Of a DNA stretch of 37,752 bases, positions 8,752 to 16,766 are shown one piece after another. The translations under genes were made by a program, and so were the position numbers. The stretch is from Gammaproteobacteria bacterium (GTDB taxonomy: Bacteria > Pseudomonadota > Gammaproteobacteria > Arenicellales > JAJDZL01). The stretch lies in contig JAJDXD010000050.1 in the NCBI GenBank assembly GCA_022823405.1, forward strand, positions 1 to 37,752, in the 5' to 3' direction. Numbering within the stretch: position 1 is the stretch's first letter; each line of letters begins with the position of its first letter. The notes beneath the pieces were generated by a model that was not told the DNA's origin, made no database searches, and saw only the letters and a list, made by a program, of their open reading frames with translations.

Positions 8752-9590
8752 CGACGGCTAGTGTGCCTGCGTTTACTGAACTGCACTGGGACCAACGCAG
8801 CATAAGACTGGAATACACTTTCGTAGGAGTCGAAAATCCAGTAGCACCCTTAATTGTCTTTTTGCATGAAGGTCTTGGATCGCTGCGTCTTTGGAAGGAC
8901 TTTCCGAACCGATTGTGTGCAGCCACAAGATGCCGTGGCCTTGTATACTCTCGGCCCGGCTACGGCCAGTCAACACCATATCCTGCAAACGAATTTTGGG
9001 GCACTGACTTCATGCATCGGCAGGCTTATGAAGTATTGCCAGCATTACTTACCAAACTGGGTATTGATGCTGGACGGGACCGGATTTACCTTTTCGGGCA
9101 TAGTGATGGGGCCTCTATTGCCATGCTTTATGCAAGCAGGTATGCTGACTTTGTTAATGGACTGATTGTAGTTGCACCGCATGTTATGGTTGAAGCAGTT
9201 ACCGTGAACAGCATCAACAGACTGAAAAAAACTTACGGAACCGGTGATATGAAAATCAAGTTTTCAGCCCACCACATTGACGCAAATGCTACTTTTAGCG
9301 GCTGGTCTCAGGTGTGGCTTGATCAGGCGTTTCGCAGTTGGTCCATTGAATCTGAATTGCATAAAATTCAATCTCCCTTGCTGATCGTTCAAGGCACAAA
9401 GGACGAATACGGTACCGTTGGTCAGGTCAACAGTATTATCCAAAAACTGCCAAATTCAGAATATATGGAAATTCCTGGCTGCGGTCACGCACCACATCGA
9501 ACGCACCCAGATGTCCTTCTGAGCCGTAGCACTCAATTCATTCAAACAATTGCCACCAAGAGACCCATTCCCCCTGGCGATAGAATATGA
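8748..9590 (+). CDS. alpha/beta hydrolase in the benzoate operon
   Basis: A 280-residue alpha/beta-hydrolase-fold protein. The catalytic triad is visible: Ser119 in the nucleophile elbow GHSDGAS, Asp219 in GTKDEYG, and His247 in GCGHAPH. The HEGLGS segment at 40-45 supplies the oxyanion-hole region. Its ATG overlaps the ligase stop codon by 4 nt (ATGA), so the two are almost certainly translated together. Related hydrolases are often carried in box clusters; proposed jobs include hydrolysing aromatic esters to give benzoate or rescuing stalled benzoyl-CoA. No signal peptide is present, so it acts in the cytoplasm. The exact substrate cannot be read from the sequence. Confidence 0.85.
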   Translation: MTTASVPAFTELHWDQRSIRLEYTFVGVENPVAPLIVFLHEGLGSLRLWKDFPNRLCAATRCRGLVYSRPGYGQSTPYPANEFWGTDFMHRQAYEVLPALLTKLGIDAGRDRIYLFGHSDGASIAMLYASRYADFVNGLIVVAPHVMVEAVTVNSINRLKKTYGTGDMKIKFSAHHIDANATFSGWSQVWLDQAFRSWSIESELHKIQSPLLIVQGTKDEYGTVGQVNSIIQKLPNSEYMEIPGCGHAPHRTHPDVLLSRSTQFIQTIATKRPIPPGDRI

Positions 9591-9627
9591 ATTCAACAAC
9601 ACGGTGCAGTCAACATAAATTTTTGAT

Positions 9628-9636
9628 TGCTATAAT
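9628..9636 (+). promoter_or_regulatory. candidate extended -10 promoter of tmm
   Basis: TGCTATAAT at 9628-9636 is a perfect extended -10 element (TG-N-TATAAT). No good -35 hexamer lies 16-18 nt upstream, which is tolerated by extended -10 promoters. It is about 120 nt upstream of the tmm start and 37 nt after the hydrolase stop, so tmm probably has its own promoter rather than reading from the benzoate operon. Confidence 0.5.
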
Positions 9637-9757
9637 CCAAACAAATTAACACTAATGACCCTGACAGAAATGAAATTTGCAAGTAGTGTGAAAGCACTCC
9701 GTGTCTTTTCGCAACACTGAATCAGTCAGAATTGATGAATTAAAAAAGGAGAATTTA

Positions 9758-11104
9758 ATGACTCGAGTAGCAATTATTGGGGCAGGACCCTGCGGCATGT
9801 CACTGCTTCAGGCTTTCAGAACCGCTGAAAAGAATGGGGATGCCATTCCAGAAGTTGTCTGCTATGAAAAGCAAAGCGTTTGGGGTGGATTGTGGAACTA
9901 TACCTGGCGCACTGGAACCGATCAGTACGGTGAACCGGTGCATGGCAGCATGTATCGATACCTTTGGTCAAACGGACCGAAAGAGTGCCTGGAATTTGCC
10001 GATTACACCTTTGAAGAACATTTTGGGAAACCCATCCCGTCGTTTCCACCAAGAGAAGTGTTGACAGACTACATCAAAGGGCGTGTTGAGGCCTCCGGCG
10101 CACGAAAATATTGCCAATTTAAGCGTGCAGCTCAATGGGTGCGTTACTGGGATGAAAGCGATAACTTTACCGTTGCAACGCGAGACCTGGAGAACAACAC
10201 CATGTCCTCCGAAACGTTCGATTATGTCGTGGTATCAACCGGTCACTTTTCCGTACCCAACGTACCGCATTTCGAAGGATTCAACACCACCAGCGCTCGC
10301 GTACTTCACGCACACGATTTTCGCGATGCGCGCGAATTTGAGGGTATGGACCTGCTCATCATCGGCACCAGTTATTCAGCCGAAGATATCGGTTCTCAGT
10401 GCTACAAATACGGAGCCAAATCTGTCACCATCAGCCATCGTACTGCACCGACTGGTTTTCACTGGCCAGAAGCGTTTAAAGAAGTTCCTTTGCTCACGCG
10501 AATCGACGGGAAAACCGCACACTTTAAAGACGGCAGCAGCAAAGATGTTGATGCAATTATTCTCTGTACTGGTTATCTGCATCACTTTCCATTTATGGCA
10601 GAAGAGTTAAAGCTTCGAGCAACCAACCGCATGTGGACACCAAGTCTTTATCAGGGTGTTGTGTTTGAAAACAATCCAAAAGTCATGTATCTCGGTATGC
10701 AGGACCAGTACTACACATTTAATATGTTCGACGTACAAGCCTGGTATGTTAGGGATGTCATTATGGGACGCATTCAACTTCCATCAAAGGAAGAAATGGA
10801 AGCGGACAGCGCTAATTGGCTGGAGCGCGAAGCAGGTCTCGAAAACTATGAACACGAAATCTGGTTTCAGGGCGACTACGTTCAGACACTGCTAGATCAA
10901 AGTGATTATCCTAAATTCGATGTTCAGGGGATCAACAACGCATTTATGGATTGGGAACACCACAAGCACGATGACATCATGGGCTATCGCGATCATGGGC
11001 ATCGGTCCCTGATGACCGGGAACGAACAGCCAGTTCATCACACCAAGTGGTTTGAAGCGATGGACGATTCTATGGAGAGTTACCTGTCAGACAAGGCAGC
11101 CTGA
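9758..11104 (+). CDS. tmm: trimethylamine monooxygenase (bacterial flavin-containing monooxygenase)
   Basis: FAD- and NADPH-dependent monooxygenase that oxidises trimethylamine to trimethylamine N-oxide (and often other small amines or sulfides). The FAD-binding GxGxxG (GAGPCG, residues 8-13), the FMO identifying motif around FEGFNTTSARVLHAHDF (172-188) and the NADPH-binding GTSYSAED (203-210) are all intact. Blocks such as DIGSQCYKYGAKSVT, MYLGMQDQYYTFNMFD and DIMGYRDHGHRSLMTG closely match marine Tmm proteins of SAR11 and roseobacters. The ATG at 9758 is preceded by AAAGGAG at ideal spacing and gives 448 residues. It converges with the gmaS-mgs methylamine operon, which fits a role in methylated-amine use. 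The next enzyme, TMAO demethylase (Tdm), is not in the window. Confidence 0.93.
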   Translation: MTRVAIIGAGPCGMSLLQAFRTAEKNGDAIPEVVCYEKQSVWGGLWNYTWRTGTDQYGEPVHGSMYRYLWSNGPKECLEFADYTFEEHFGKPIPSFPPREVLTDYIKGRVEASGARKYCQFKRAAQWVRYWDESDNFTVATRDLENNTMSSETFDYVVVSTGHFSVPNVPHFEGFNTTSARVLHAHDFRDAREFEGMDLLIIGTSYSAEDIGSQCYKYGAKSVTISHRTAPTGFHWPEAFKEVPLLTRIDGKTAHFKDGSSKDVDAIILCTGYLHHFPFMAEELKLRATNRMWTPSLYQGVVFENNPKVMYLGMQDQYYTFNMFDVQAWYVRDVIMGRIQLPSKEEMEADSANWLEREAGLENYEHEIWFQGDYVQTLLDQSDYPKFDVQGINNAFMDWEHHKHDDIMGYRDHGHRSLMTGNEQPVHHTKWFEAMDDSMESYLSDKAA

Positions 11105-11140
11105 CTCCAACAGTTCGTCGGTAACCGGCTTTAATTCAAA

Positions 11141-11176
11141 TGCCCTGTATGTTCGAAACATACAGGGCAATTTTTT
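11141..11176 (+). terminator. strong intrinsic terminator of tmm
   Basis: A perfect 13-bp stem (11141-11153 pairing with 11157-11169) with a CGA triloop is followed by A and six T residues at 11171-11176. It starts 37 nt after the tmm stop. Read in the opposite direction the T-tract is short (TTTGAATT), so it would terminate the convergent mgs operon less well, although it may serve both. Confidence 0.93.
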
Positions 11177-11221
11177 CTGGAATCCTGTTATCCTGGCAAT
11201 CGAGTTGCCTGGACCAGTCGA

Positions 11222-11626
11222 TTACTCGGAGGACGGCGGTCGAACTTTACCATACTCCGCATTGAGTTCTACCATTGGATGAGTCTCTGAAGACTGAAAC
11301 TTGATCAACAGTTCGCGGGCAATCATATCCCGCTCCTGCTGACTCTCAGGTAACTCAAGATCATCGGGTACTTGCACCCAACCGTTTATGTTCCGATCAA
11401 ATACAGCTGGCTTTCCTTCCTCGTATCCCAAGTGTACGTCTTCAAGCCAGTTGAGATCCTTCCAACCCATGAATTCAATGTACTTCTTCAAAAAAGGTGT
11501 CAACTTGTCATAGTCGGGAACCAGGTTTACATCATACCGGTAGCCGATATGTTGACCGATCTCCTGCTCCCGCTCTTCCGTTGAAGAACCTTTTGCCTGT
11601 GTGGTGATATCCGTTACGTTTCCCAT
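11222..11626 (-). CDS. uncharacterised small protein at the end of the gmaS-mgs operon
   Basis: A 134-residue soluble, acidic protein that I do not recognise. It has no signal peptide, membrane segment or cysteine-based metal site. Visible blocks are GYRYDVNLVPDYDKLTPFLKK, EFMGWKDLNWLEDVHLGYEEG and a C-terminal charged helix. The ATG at 11626 is chosen over an in-frame GTG at 11635 because GAGG, overlapping the mgsC stop, is 7-8 nt upstream. The gap to mgsC is only 10 nt, so the gene is translated with the methylglutamate synthase subunits. The context suggests an accessory or regulatory subunit of GmaS/MgsABC or another methylamine-related role; this is inference from position only. Confidence 0.8.
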   Translation of the reverse strand: MGNVTDITTQAKGSSTEEREQEIGQHIGYRYDVNLVPDYDKLTPFLKKYIEFMGWKDLNWLEDVHLGYEEGKPAVFDRNINGWVQVPDDLELPESQQERDMIARELLIKFQSSETHPMVELNAEYGKVRPPSSE

Positions 11627-11636
11627 TTCTTTCACC

Positions 11637-13010
11637 TCAATAACGGGTCATATCAGGTCGTCCGACAGTATGCTGAGTCCCTGCCAATGGAACCATCGCC
11701 ATCGCAGAAGCTTCCATCGTTAAGGCAGCTAAATCTTCTGGCTCCAGAGAGTGAACATCGGTCTTTCCACAAGCGCGAGCCATCATCTGACATTCAATGG
11801 CGAGTGTGTGCAAAAAGTTGTAGACCCGTTCCGCTGCGTCATCTGGGTTGAGTCTCTTTCTGAGTTCAGGATCCTGCGTGGCAACACCGACCGGACAGCG
11901 TCCGGTATGGCAGTGATAACAGAACCCAGCTTCAACACCGATTTCAGTCTCATAATCTGCCTCAGGAATTGCTTTGTTGCAGTTAAGCGCCATCAATGAT
12001 GCATGCCCAATGGCGACGGCGTCTGCACCTAAGGCCAGCGCTTTGGCAACATCACCGCCATTTCGGATTCCGCCGGCATAAATTAGTGAAATCTCACCAG
12101 TCTTGCCGACATCATCCAGCGCTTTACGGGCTTGTCTGATTGCCGCAATGCCAGGTACGCCTGTTTCTTCTGTCGCAAGATGTGGACCTGCGCCAGTTGA
12201 GCCTTCCATTCCATCAATGTAAATCATGTCAGGATCAGTTTTGGCAGCCATCCTCACATCGTCATAAACTCGGGCCGCACCCAATTTCAGCTGAATGGGA
12301 ATCTGCCAGTCAGTAGCCTCGCGTATTTCCTCAATTTTCAACGCCAGATCGTCCGGTCCCAGCCAGTCAGGATGCCGTGCCGGTGAGCGCTGGTCAATGC
12401 CAGCGGGAAGTGAGCGCATCTCAGCAACCTGATCGGTAACTTTCTGCCCCATCAAATGGCCTCCAAGACCTACTTTACAGCCCTGACCGATAAAGAATTC
12501 GCATGCATCAGCCAACCTCAGATGGTGAGGATTGAATCCGTATCGAGACTGAATGCACTGATAGAACCATTTGCTAGAGTAGCGTCTTTCATCGGGAATC
12601 ATTCCACCTTCGCCAGAACACGTCGCAGTACCTGCCATTGTCGCACCACGCGCAAGCGCGGTTTTTGCTTCATATGACAACGCACCAAAGCTCATGCCGG
12701 TGATATAGACCGGAATATCCAGTACAAGTGGTTTTTTTGCACGAGGACCGAGGACGGTCTTGGTTATACAGCGTTCCCGGTACCCTTCAATCACGAAGCG
12801 AGTGAGAGTTCCCGGTAAAAACGTAAGGTCATCAAATGTCGGAATCGGTTTAAACAGCGAGAAGCCACGCATACGGTAACGTCCGAGCTCCGACTTGATA
12901 TGAATATCATCAATAACCTCGGGCGGAAATATAGAACTTTGGCCAAGAGTACTCGTGTTTCTTGAAACTCCTGGCGGCATTGGTGGAGTCGTTTTTGGTT
13001 TCGTGTCCAT
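11637..13010 (-). CDS. mgsC: N-methylglutamate synthase subunit C (FMN-binding glutamate synthase-like)
   Basis: Catalytic FMN/Fe-S subunit (457 residues) of N-methylglutamate synthase, which makes N-methylglutamate in the indirect methylamine pathway. It corresponds to the synthase domain of ferredoxin-type glutamate synthase. The FMN barrel shows GMSFGALS (about 105-112), CSGEGGMIPDER, and YIDGMEGSTGAGP followed by YAGGIRNGGD. The cluster motif CYHCHTGRCPVG gives three cysteines (364, 367, 372) suited to a 3Fe-4S cluster. It lies 9 nt after mgsB in the order mgsA-mgsB-mgsC seen in methylotrophic bacteria (also annotated glxB-glxC-glxD). The lone-domain split and the gmaS neighbour argue against ordinary glutamate synthase. 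Confidence 0.9.
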   Translation of the reverse strand: MDTKPKTTPPMPPGVSRNTSTLGQSSIFPPEVIDDIHIKSELGRYRMRGFSLFKPIPTFDDLTFLPGTLTRFVIEGYRERCITKTVLGPRAKKPLVLDIPVYITGMSFGALSYEAKTALARGATMAGTATCSGEGGMIPDERRYSSKWFYQCIQSRYGFNPHHLRLADACEFFIGQGCKVGLGGHLMGQKVTDQVAEMRSLPAGIDQRSPARHPDWLGPDDLALKIEEIREATDWQIPIQLKLGAARVYDDVRMAAKTDPDMIYIDGMEGSTGAGPHLATEETGVPGIAAIRQARKALDDVGKTGEISLIYAGGIRNGGDVAKALALGADAVAIGHASLMALNCNKAIPEADYETEIGVEAGFCYHCHTGRCPVGVATQDPELRKRLNPDDAAERVYNFLHTLAIECQMMARACGKTDVHSLEPEDLAALTMEASAMAMVPLAGTQHTVGRPDMTRY

Positions 13011-13019
13011 ACTTATCTC

Positions 13020-13850
13020 TTACAAAACTAATTTCTTTTCAGTCGGTTCCAGACTGTCGTAGTTCCACAGCTGTTTACCCGATTCAATTTTGCGCAGATT
13101 TTCGACACCATTCGGTGCTTCAAGTCCGTACTGGTCAAGCTTGCGCTTAATCCAATTGCATTCGAGTTCGGTCATCTCAGCATCAACAGCATCGACACCC
13201 AATCCCGCAATTTTGCCGCCGACATAGATGATGCCGTCGTACATTGAGTCACCCAGGTTTGGACCGGCATCTCCCAATACGATCATACGACCACGCTGCA
13301 TCATAAAACCGCTGAACGCACCGGTTCGACCACCGACAATTATCGTACCACCTTTCATATCAATTCCGGTTCTGGAACCGACATCACCCTTACATACAAG
13401 ATCGCCTCCACGAATGGCCGCGCCAAAAGTTGAACCTGCATTTTTCTGGATGACAATCGTGCCAGACATCATGTTTTCGGCGCAAGACCAGCCAACTCGA
13501 CCCGAAATTTGAATATTTGGTCCATCGCTGAGACCACAGCCAAAATATCCGAGACTGCCTTTGAAGATGAGTCTCAACCGATTGAGAATACCGACTCCTA
13601 GCGAGTGCTTGGCGCCTGGATTCAATACAGTAATGGTGCCATAGCCCTCACGCATTCTCGCGGCAATCTCCTGATTGACTTCGCGAGCACTGCGACCTTC
13701 TGCATCAATGTCAACTAGCTTGTCAAAATCAACATCGATCGCATGCGGAGAAGCGAGTCGATCGGATTCGACCGCTGAAAAGAAAATCTGTTGAGTTCTG
13801 CCGGTAAGCTTTTCGGCATGCATTGAACCCGTTGATGTCAACTCTGCCAT
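13020..13850 (-). CDS. mgsB: N-methylglutamate synthase subunit B (GXGXG domain)
   Basis: A 276-residue protein equivalent to the C-terminal GXGXG beta-helix domain of glutamate synthase, which acts as a structural scaffold between the amidotransferase and FMN parts. Glycine-rich repeats are plain: GSLGYFGCGLSDGPNIQISG, GDVGSRTGIDMKGGTIIVGG, GRTGAFSGFMMQRGRMIVLG and GDAGPNLGDSMYDGIIYVGG. Its ATG overlaps the end of mgsA by 13 nt and is preceded by a GGAGAGG ribosome-binding site, indicating translational coupling. Genes mgsA, mgsB and mgsC together form one three-subunit enzyme, and their tight spacing fits equal production. Confidence 0.9.
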   Translation of the reverse strand: MAELTSTGSMHAEKLTGRTQQIFFSAVESDRLASPHAIDVDFDKLVDIDAEGRSAREVNQEIAARMREGYGTITVLNPGAKHSLGVGILNRLRLIFKGSLGYFGCGLSDGPNIQISGRVGWSCAENMMSGTIVIQKNAGSTFGAAIRGGDLVCKGDVGSRTGIDMKGGTIIVGGRTGAFSGFMMQRGRMIVLGDAGPNLGDSMYDGIIYVGGKIAGLGVDAVDAEMTELECNWIKRKLDQYGLEAPNGVENLRKIESGKQLWNYDSLEPTEKKLVL

Positions 13851-14782
13851 ACTCTCACCTCTCCTTCATATGGATCGATTGTCTCAATTTCATGCGGAAA
13901 AACACTACGAATCGCAACCTCTTCCGATGCGAGTGCGACAAAATCGTCAGACTCATAAAGTACCATCGGTTTGGCCGCCATATAGTCTTTGGCCATTCCA
14001 AGCTTGTCATCGGTGGCGACAACATAAGTGAAAACACCATCAAGTTCGCTAAGAGAGCGATTCATGGACTCCTCAAGATCATCGCCACGGTTCATGGCAT
14101 CCGCCAGGTAGACAGCGATCAACTCTGAATCACAATTTGACATAAATCGATGTCCTCTCCGTTCAAGTGCCCGCCTGGAGTTCCAGTAATTGGTCAGCTG
14201 GCCGTTGTGCACCACAGCAACATCCAGAAATGGATAGGCCCAGTAGGGATGGGCAGAGCGAATGTCTACATCAGATTCAGTTGCCATTCGGGTATGACCG
14301 ATGGCATGCGTGCCTTCGAAATGATTCAAGCGATATTGATCACCAACGGTGATTGCATCACCGAGATCTTTAATCAATTCCAACGCCTTGCCAATGGAGA
14401 GAATCTCAACACCTTCGATATCTTCCAGATAGTCAGCCAGTCTTTTGAGATCGCCACTGTATCTGAAACGACAGCGGCGCGCATAAGGTGTAGCGTCGTC
14501 AACAGAAACGACAACTGCGTCATATTCAGCCAATCGATTCCTGACCAGATTGAAACGGTCGGCTATTTCGTCATGGATTTTAAAGCCGGTCGCAAGGTCT
14601 GCACCTTCTGCGACTTTGTATCGCATGACGTATTCATTTTCACTGCCGTCGCTGACAGAACCATACATGGCGAGACCTGTCGAATCGGGACCGCGGTGCT
14701 TAAGCGACTGTAGCATTGATAGCAATTCGCTACCAATATTTGCCGTATTACCCCTGTGAATGAGACCAGCTATTCCACACAT
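13838..14782 (-). CDS. mgsA: N-methylglutamate synthase subunit A (class II glutamine amidotransferase)
   Basis: A 314-residue class II (Ntn-type) amidotransferase domain. It begins with MCGIAGL, so Cys2 is the N-terminal nucleophile after removal of Met1. LKHRGPDSTG, HTRMATESDVDIRSAHP and AVVHNGQLTNY are the usual glutaminase-site blocks. In N-methylglutamate synthase this subunit is thought to process the gamma-glutamylmethylamide donor where glutamate synthase would use glutamine. The gene begins 12 nt after gmaS and overlaps mgsB by 13 nt. It lacks the PRPP amidotransferase and asparagine synthetase C-terminal domains, which agrees with a stand-alone subunit. Confidence 0.9.
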   Translation of the reverse strand: MCGIAGLIHRGNTANIGSELLSMLQSLKHRGPDSTGLAMYGSVSDGSENEYVMRYKVAEGADLATGFKIHDEIADRFNLVRNRLAEYDAVVVSVDDATPYARRCRFRYSGDLKRLADYLEDIEGVEILSIGKALELIKDLGDAITVGDQYRLNHFEGTHAIGHTRMATESDVDIRSAHPYWAYPFLDVAVVHNGQLTNYWNSRRALERRGHRFMSNCDSELIAVYLADAMNRGDDLEESMNRSLSELDGVFTYVVATDDKLGMAKDYMAAKPMVLYESDDFVALASEEVAIRSVFPHEIETIDPYEGEVRVWQS

Positions 14783-14794
14783 TACCGATTCTCC

Positions 14795-16270
14795 TTATGG
14801 CAGACAGTCAAGATATGTTTCCATATCCCAATTCGTAACGGTTGCCATGAACTTGGCCCATTCATCTTCCTTGTAATGGAGGAAGACTTTGCCCATTTCG
14901 TCCGGCAACGCACTCATGATCGCATCATCGTTCTTGAGTGCTTCAATCGCTTCACCAAGTGACATCGGCAGTTTGGTAACTTCCTTACCCTCTTCCATCG
15001 CCTCATAGATGTTGCGATTTTCTGGTTTACCCGGGTCCAATTCGTTGACAATGCCGTCGTCAAAGGCTTTCAGCAGTCCTGCGCACAGAAGATAAGGATT
15101 AACCATTGAGTCAACCGCCCGAAATTCAAATCGTCCAGGAGCCGAAATTCGAAGTGCGGTCGTTCGGTTCTGATAACCCCAATCCTTGTAAACCGGAGCC
15201 CAGAAGCCAGTGTCCCACAGACGTCGATAGGAATTAACCGTCGAGCAACCTAGTGCTGTCAAGGCATCGAGGTGTTTCATCACACCAGCAACTGAATAAA
15301 GACCAATCTGACCGGGCAGTTGTGGGTCATCGGTATCGGGCATGAACTTGTTTTCACCACCCTTGCGATACGTGTAGCAGCCTTCCATACCATTCAACGG
15401 ATCATTACCCAAATGATTTTGCGTTTCTTCTCCGCCAGTCCAGAGGGACATGTTGGTGTGGCATCCACTAGCCGACACACCCATAAATGGTTTGGTCATA
15501 AAACAAGCAATCAGATTATTCTCTCTGGCAACCTGGGCACAAATCTGTCGGTAGGTTGACAGGCGATCACAGGTTCGCATCGCGTCATCAAATGTGAAGT
15601 TCAATTCCAACTGACCGGGTGCATCTTCGTGGTCACCCTGAATCATGTCAAGTCCCATGAATCTGGAGTATTCAATGACTTTCATGAAAACCGGTCGAAG
15701 GCTTTCAAACTGATCGATGTGGTAGCAATAAGGATTGGAAAATCCGCCATCAGGCATTCCGTCTTCGCCACGTTTCAGCCACATCATTTCAGGCTCCATT
15801 CCATGACGCAAATGCAAGCCATTGTGTTTTTCCGAAAATTCGTCGTGAATGATACGCAGGTTGCCTCGGCAATCCGATGTCAAATGAGCACCCGGATCAA
15901 CGCGTTCTTCACGATTTCTAAAGCAAGTGCAATAGACTCTCGCAACCCGCTTGTCCCACGGCAGCTGACAGAAGGTTTCCGGGTCGGGAATTCCGACCAA
16001 CTCCATTGCTTCCGGTCCGTAGCCGATATATTCGCCATAACGATCGATAAACAGGTTCGCGGTTGACCCGTAGACGAGTTGAAACCCGCGCTCAGCAATC
16101 GTTTCCCAGTGATCTGCAGGAACACCTTTTCCGACAATTCTTCCAGTAACAGAAATAAATTGATAGTAAATGTAATCGATTTTCAGTTCGTTTATTTTTT
16201 CCCGAACCTGCTTTACCAAATCCGCACGACCTGGCCGATTCACGTGACGTTCAAGATCAGTTGAATCCAT
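14795..16270 (-). CDS. gmaS: gamma-glutamylmethylamide synthetase (glutamine synthetase superfamily)
   Basis: ATP-dependent ligase that joins methylamine (instead of ammonia) to glutamate, making gamma-glutamylmethylamide for MgsABC. Glutamine-synthetase signatures are visible: MEPEMMWL and GDHEDAPGQLELNF (metal-binding glutamates, in the 160-225 region), CHTNMSLW, NSYRRLWDTGFWAPVYK, and APGRFEFRAVDSMVNPYL near the C terminus. At 491 residues it is longer than many GmaS proteins (about 430-450) but the sequence is full. The link with mgsABC 12 nt downstream separates it from housekeeping GlnA. An ipuC-like function on other alkylamines is a fair alternative. It is first in the operon, with an AAGGGGAAG ribosome-binding site and a 496-nt leader region upstream. 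Confidence 0.86.
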   Translation of the reverse strand: MDSTDLERHVNRPGRADLVKQVREKINELKIDYIYYQFISVTGRIVGKGVPADHWETIAERGFQLVYGSTANLFIDRYGEYIGYGPEAMELVGIPDPETFCQLPWDKRVARVYCTCFRNREERVDPGAHLTSDCRGNLRIIHDEFSEKHNGLHLRHGMEPEMMWLKRGEDGMPDGGFSNPYCYHIDQFESLRPVFMKVIEYSRFMGLDMIQGDHEDAPGQLELNFTFDDAMRTCDRLSTYRQICAQVARENNLIACFMTKPFMGVSASGCHTNMSLWTGGEETQNHLGNDPLNGMEGCYTYRKGGENKFMPDTDDPQLPGQIGLYSVAGVMKHLDALTALGCSTVNSYRRLWDTGFWAPVYKDWGYQNRTTALRISAPGRFEFRAVDSMVNPYLLCAGLLKAFDDGIVNELDPGKPENRNIYEAMEEGKEVTKLPMSLGEAIEALKNDDAIMSALPDEMGKVFLHYKEDEWAKFMATVTNWDMETYLDCLP

Positions 16271-16766
16271 TATTCTTCCCCTTAATTTTGAATACCTATG
16301 CAGTTCATTTCAACACAGTGAATCAACGGATTATATAGACTTGATGCGACATATTGAGCAAATCCGAAGCGGAGATAAACTCGAACTCAGTAAAAATGCA
16401 CAAAGTGAAAGACGACTGAATCTTTGCAATCTTGCAAGCGGCACTTTTCAGTAGCAACATTTTCAATGTAAAACAGTCCGCTACATACACATAGTTATCG
16501 AAAATGCAAAAGAACTCAAAGCGACAGATGCTTCGAAATCAGACGGAATCGCTTCAGTGGCTAACTCTCGATATTTGTGTCGAACCAACTCGTTTCAGCG
16601 TAAAATCATGCCTTTCAATCAAATGCTTACAGCAATCTAAAGAATGATCTGCAATGTCCCTGTCAATTTGATGAATACCACCCAAACGGGTGAATTTTGT
16701 CCTACACCCAAGATAGAAAAACTACCTCGCACACGTTAGCCTACTTCGCTATTCATAAGAAAATTC
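16271..16766. other. intergenic region between gmaS and the DMT transporter
   Basis: About 500 nt between divergent genes. It should contain the gmaS operon promoter and that of the transporter, but I could not fix either with confidence. A direct repeat TTGCAA-TC-TTGCAA is present at 16424-16437. A small hairpin (CACCC at 16679-16683 with GGGTG at 16688-16692) is followed by AATTTTGT on the plus strand and could be a weak attenuator or terminator. No open frame here encodes a recognisable protein. Confidence 0.4.

Noticed and set aside
16424..16450. Possible sigma-54 (-24/-12) promoter on the minus strand for gmaS
   Set aside because: A TTGCA-like -12 element exists, but the essential GG at -24 is missing in the right spacing (TGCC instead of TGGC).
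16679..16700. Hairpin CACCC/GGGTG with AATTTTGT as an intrinsic terminator
   Set aside because: The stem is only 5 bp and no upstream plus-strand gene needs termination there; kept only as a remark in the intergenic entry.
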